Assembly (NCBI GenBank): GCA_011048855.1 | Contig: DSCZ01000177.1 | Span: 1 to 8,355, forward strand | Source: Desulfobacteraceae bacterium | Lineage (GTDB): Bacteria; Desulfobacterota; DSM-4660; Desulfatiglandales; Desulfatiglandaceae | Length of the DNA: 8,355 nt | Direction of reading: 5' to 3' | Part shown: positions 5,242-8,355 of the stretch, piece after piece | Layout: every line of letters starts with the position of its first letter | How positions within the stretch are numbered: position 1 is the first letter of the stretch | The notes under the pieces: generated by a model | What the model was told of the DNA's origin: nothing | The model's input: the letters and a program-made list of their open reading frames with translations, nothing else | Databases searched by the model: none | Translations under genes and position numbers: made by a program

Positions 5242-7242
5242 ATGAAAAAAATCCTTAAATGGACCGGGATAGGCGTGCTGGCTTTTGCCATCGTGATAAT
5301 CGCAGCGTTGCTTATAATTCCGATGTTCGTGGACATCCAGGACTATAAACCGCGTCTTGAAACAATGGTCTCGGAAAAAACCGGCCGGGATTTCGCGATC
5401 GGAGGAGATCTCGAGCTTTCGCTTTTCCCGTGGGCCGGAATCTCGTTTTCGGATTTGAGACTCGGCAACCCCCCCGGCTACCGGGAGAAAATTTTTCTTT
5501 CGATTGAATCATTCGATGTCCGGGTGAAACTCCTGCCGTTGATTTCGAAAGACATCCAGGTAAAGCGCTTCGTAATAGAAGGCCCGCACCTGGTACTTGA
5601 AAAATCCTCAGACGGTAAAGGAAACTGGGAGGAATTCGGAGAGAGGCGGGAACCAGAAAAAAAGACTGCCACAGAAACACAGCAGGAACCCCGGGCCGAT
5701 ATGCTACCGGTGAAAACACTGCAGGTCGAAGAATGTGCGATCAAAAACGGGACCGTCGCATGGATCGACGATGCGGCCGGAACACGCAACACCCTTTCCG
5801 AATTGAATCTCGATCTTCAAAATGTTTCACTCGACAAACCGGTGGATATTTCCCTTTCCGCCAATCTGGACGGCAGACCTTTGTCGATGAAGGGCTTTCT
5901 GGGGCCGGTGGGGGAAAAACCCGGCACCGGCCCCCTGGCTTTCGACCTGGCCTTGAGCGCCTTGGACCAGTTGAACCTCACCGTCAAAGGAAAGGTAACC
6001 GATGCGGCAACAGCACCGCGGTTTGACGCGGCATTCGATCTTTCTCCGTTTTCACCCAGGAAACTTCTGGACTCCTTTTCCGTGCCTTTCCCGGTGAAAA
6101 CGGCAGATCCCGGTGTTCTGAACAAAATCGCCGCAAAAGGTTCCATCACCGGCTCCACCGAAAAAATCTCCGTCAATAACGGTCGATTGAACATGGATGA
6201 TTCTGCGATTTCTTTCACCGTCGACGCCGGCGAGTTTCAGAAACCTGTTCTTTCCTTCAATATGGAAGTCGACTCGATCGATCTCGATCGTTACATGCCG
6301 CCGCCTGCAGAAGAGGCTGAAGCCGCATCCAAACCGAAAAAGAAACCCGATCCCGAAGCCGGAATCGATTATGGTCCTTTGAGAAAGCCGGTCATAAACG
6401 GAACCGTTCAGATCAAAAATCTCACCTTCAGTGAAGCCCGTGTGTCTGATCTGAGCATCAAAATCTCCGCCAAAGGCGGGCGTTACAATATCGAACCGAT
6501 CGAGCTCGCTGCATATGAAGGCACACTGAAGGCCGGAGCCATCTTGAATGTACAAAAAGACACGCCATCCGCATCCGCCGAGCTGAACATCATGGGAATG
6601 AAAATAAACCCCCTTCTTCAGGATGTAATTGATAAAGATTTTCTGGATGGAACCCTCAAAGCGCAGATGTCCATCGCATTTACCGGCGATGAGCCGAACG
6701 CCATAAAGAAAACCCTTGGCGGCAGCGGAGAATTACTGTTTGAAGACGGAGCCGTCGTCGGTATAGACATGGCCGGCATGGTTCGAAACGTCACTGCCTC
6801 GTTCGGACTTTCCGACAAACCGGGTGAAAAACCACGTACCGACTTCTCCGAACTCATAGCACCGTTTACAATCAAAAACGGCGTAGTCAACACGTCGGGG
6901 ACGACGATGAAATCACCTCTTTTAAGGCTTGTCGTCACCGGGAATGCGAACCTGGTCACCGAAACTCTGGACATGCGTGTGGAACCGAAAGTTGTGGGCA
7001 CGCTGAAAGGTCAGGGCGACACTAAAGAGCGTTCCGGACTGGCCGTACCGATTCTGATATCCGGAACGTTTTCCGAACCCAAATTCAAGCCGGATTTGAA
7101 AGGAATCGTGACCCAGGGGCTCAAACTTCCGAAAACCGAGGACTTGAAGAAAGCGTTGCCCGGGGGCGACGAGATACAAAAAGAATCGCTGAAGGATTCC
7201 GCAAAAGACCTGCTGAAAGGCCTGCCCCTCAAGAAAAAATGA
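5242..7242 (+). CDS. AsmA-family inner-membrane protein
   Basis: AsmA-like proteins are anchored in the inner membrane with a large periplasmic beta-rich domain. Relatives (TamB, YhdP, VPS13-like proteins) are tied to outer-membrane biogenesis and phospholipid transport. The 666 residues begin MKKILKW, followed by one signal-anchor helix (about 8-28). The AsmA N-terminal signature follows at about 31-80: DIQDYKPRLETMVSEKTGRD, then GGDLELSLFPWAGISFSDLR and LGNPPGY. The middle is long beta-rich sequence interrupted by two charged linkers (about 133-152, and 353-375, which is Pro/Glu/Lys rich). A conserved C-terminal AsmA region lies at about 490-516 (LGGSGELLFEDGAVVGIDMA). The C-terminus ends in a lysine-rich helix. 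It follows the TPR gene by 14 nt with a strong ribosome binding site. Substrate specificity cannot be read from the sequence. Confidence 0.88.
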   Translation: MKKILKWTGIGVLAFAIVIIAALLIIPMFVDIQDYKPRLETMVSEKTGRDFAIGGDLELSLFPWAGISFSDLRLGNPPGYREKIFLSIESFDVRVKLLPLISKDIQVKRFVIEGPHLVLEKSSDGKGNWEEFGERREPEKKTATETQQEPRADMLPVKTLQVEECAIKNGTVAWIDDAAGTRNTLSELNLDLQNVSLDKPVDISLSANLDGRPLSMKGFLGPVGEKPGTGPLAFDLALSALDQLNLTVKGKVTDAATAPRFDAAFDLSPFSPRKLLDSFSVPFPVKTADPGVLNKIAAKGSITGSTEKISVNNGRLNMDDSAISFTVDAGEFQKPVLSFNMEVDSIDLDRYMPPPAEEAEAASKPKKKPDPEAGIDYGPLRKPVINGTVQIKNLTFSEARVSDLSIKISAKGGRYNIEPIELAAYEGTLKAGAILNVQKDTPSASAELNIMGMKINPLLQDVIDKDFLDGTLKAQMSIAFTGDEPNAIKKTLGGSGELLFEDGAVVGIDMAGMVRNVTASFGLSDKPGEKPRTDFSELIAPFTIKNGVVNTSGTTMKSPLLRLVVTGNANLVTETLDMRVEPKVVGTLKGQGDTKERSGLAVPILISGTFSEPKFKPDLKGIVTQGLKLPKTEDLKKALPGGDEIQKESLKDSAKDLLKGLPLKKK

Positions 7243-7304
7243 GATTGGTATTGCCCAGCGGATAAGTTTGAAAGCGTAAAATTCGAATGAGACGAGGTTG
7301 AATT
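7243..7304 (+). other. Short intergenic gap before gpmI
   Basis: This 62-bp spacer contains no hairpin-plus-T-run terminator and no well-spaced promoter. The nearest candidate boxes, TTGCCC (7251-7256) and TAAAAT (7277-7282), are 20 bp apart, which is too far. The gap is compatible with readthrough from the AsmA gene, so gpmI is probably in the same operon. GAGG at 7294-7297 serves as the gpmI ribosome binding site. Confidence 0.5.
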
Positions 7305-8355
7305 TTGAGCATTGCTAAAGACAACAGGTGCCGGCGCTGTCATGTTGAACGGCTGTCAAACTTTCCAGGAAGGCCGGGGCCCTTGCTTCTGATCATCATG
7401 GACGGTATCGGTATCGGCCCGCCGATTGAATCAAATGCCGTGCATCTTGCCCGCACTCCGACACTGGATCGGCTTCTGGTCTCGCCTTTTTCCTGTACAC
7501 TTAAGGCCCACGGCACAGCGGTGGGCCTTCCCAGCGATGAAGACATGGGCAACAGCGAGGTCGGGCATAATGCCCTCGGGGCCGGCCGGATGATCGAACA
7601 GGGCGCGCGGCTCGTCAATTCCGCAATCGCGACTGGGAAAATGTTCACCACCGAACTGTGGAAACGCATCATCGAACACGTGCTCCAAGGGGGGGCGGTT
7701 CATTTTATCGGGCTGCTTTCCGACGGAAACGTCCATTCTCATATAGATCATTTGAACGCCATGATAGACCGATGTGTTGAAGACGGTCTTCCCAGGCTGC
7801 GGGTCCATGCGCTTATGGACGGTCGGGATGTCGGGGAACGCTCTGCGCTGAATTACGTTATCCCCATGGAGGAAAAACTCGCATCGATCCGGCGTAAACA
7901 CGGTTTCGACTACCACATCGCCTCCGGCGGGGGGCGGATGAAAGTCACCATGGACAGGTACAATGCCGACTGGCGTATAGTGAAACGTGGATGGGACGCG
8001 CATGTCAACGGGGTCGGCCGGCCGTTTGAATCCGCCGCCGAGGCCGTCAGAACTTATTACAATGAAAACGAAGAAATCACCGATCAGTATCTTGACGCTT
8101 TCGTAATAGTTGATGAAGCCGGCAGCCCGGTGGGGCGAATTCACGACGGGGACGCGGTGGTGTTTTTTAACTTCAGGGGAGACAGGGCGATAGAAATATC
8201 CAGAGCGTTTACCGAGAAAAATTTCCGGGAATTCGATCGGGGGCCGCTGCCGGATGTTCTTTATGCAGGAATGATGCAGTATGACGGGGATACCGGGATA
8301 CCCCCTGATTTCCTGCTTCCCCCCCCCGAGATAGACCGCACGGTGAGTGAGTATC
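7305..8355 (+). CDS. gpmI: 2,3-bisphosphoglycerate-independent phosphoglycerate mutase, 3' end outside window
   Basis: GpmI interconverts 3-phosphoglycerate and 2-phosphoglycerate in glycolysis and gluconeogenesis through a phosphoserine intermediate and two divalent metals (usually Mn). The 350 complete visible codons show the metal-binding MDG (Asp33), the catalytic serine motif DMGNSEVGHNALGAG (Ser84), SDGNVHSH (His144), DGRD (172-175), GGGRMKVTMDRY (about 208-219) and FNFRGDR (about 288-294). The GNSEVGHNALGAGR context and the RMxVTMDRYxxDW pattern resemble the plant/trypanosome type of the enzyme more than the E. coli/Bacillus type. A TTG at 7305 is taken as the start: a stop in this frame lies at 7299, no ATG or GTG occurs before the catalytic core, and GAGG sits 7 nt upstream. 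This gives about 26 extra N-terminal residues with a CxxCH motif (RCRRCHVE). The metal ligands of the C-terminal phosphatase half lie beyond the window. Confidence 0.93.
   Translation, partial: MSIAKDNRCRRCHVERLSNFPGRPGPLLLIIMDGIGIGPPIESNAVHLARTPTLDRLLVSPFSCTLKAHGTAVGLPSDEDMGNSEVGHNALGAGRMIEQGARLVNSAIATGKMFTTELWKRIIEHVLQGGAVHFIGLLSDGNVHSHIDHLNAMIDRCVEDGLPRLRVHALMDGRDVGERSALNYVIPMEEKLASIRRKHGFDYHIASGGGRMKVTMDRYNADWRIVKRGWDAHVNGVGRPFESAAEAVRTYYNENEEITDQYLDAFVIVDEAGSPVGRIHDGDAVVFFNFRGDRAIEISRAFTEKNFREFDRGPLPDVLYAGMMQYDGDTGIPPDFLLPPPEIDRTVSEY

Noticed and set aside
7431..8144. Long minus-strand open frame opposite gpmI
   Set aside because: It is a shadow of the well-supported gpmI reading frame and contains no recognisable protein motif.

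Overview
The window looks like ordinary chromosomal DNA of moderate GC from an anaerobic deltaproteobacterium (Desulfobacterota, possibly near the Syntrophobacteria). That placement is an inference from gene content: a large protein resembling the DUF6178 family, an FmdB-type zinc ribbon with a helical tail, and an ftsB / TPR / AsmA / phosphoglycerate mutase cluster. I see no transposase, integrase, phage gene, rRNA, tRNA or CRISPR array.

Layout, left to right. (1) Positions 1-846, minus strand: most of dprA (DNA-processing protein A), cut by the left edge. (2) Positions 847-1301: a 455-bp divergent intergenic region with two strong inverted repeats, one of which has a competing partner, and a good sigma70-type promoter facing right. 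(3) Positions 1302-1670, plus: a small FmdB-family zinc-ribbon protein. (4) Positions 1747-1962, plus: a 71-residue protein of unknown function with an excellent ribosome binding site; its 3' end overlaps the next gene by 35 bp tail to tail. (5) Positions 1928-3655, minus: a 575-residue DUF6178-like protein with its own promoter at about 3725-3752. (6) Positions 3656-4134: a 479-bp intergenic region whose centre (about 3857-4068) is a long, multi-armed inverted repeat. This is the most unusual structure in the window. (7) Positions 4135-8355, plus: an apparent operon of ftsB (cell division), a TPR protein whose start overlaps the ftsB end, an inner-membrane-anchored AsmA-family protein, and gpmI (cofactor-independent phosphoglycerate mutase, resembling the plant/trypanosome type), which runs off the right edge.

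How the genes work together: the right half combines envelope and division functions (FtsB, AsmA, a TPR scaffold) with a core glycolysis/gluconeogenesis enzyme in one tightly spaced transcription unit. The left half is DNA uptake/recombination (DprA) and small regulatory-looking or unknown proteins. No complete novel system is evident. The best candidates for something undescribed are the palindromic element upstream of ftsB, the structured DNA between dprA and the FmdB-like gene, and the 71-residue small protein.
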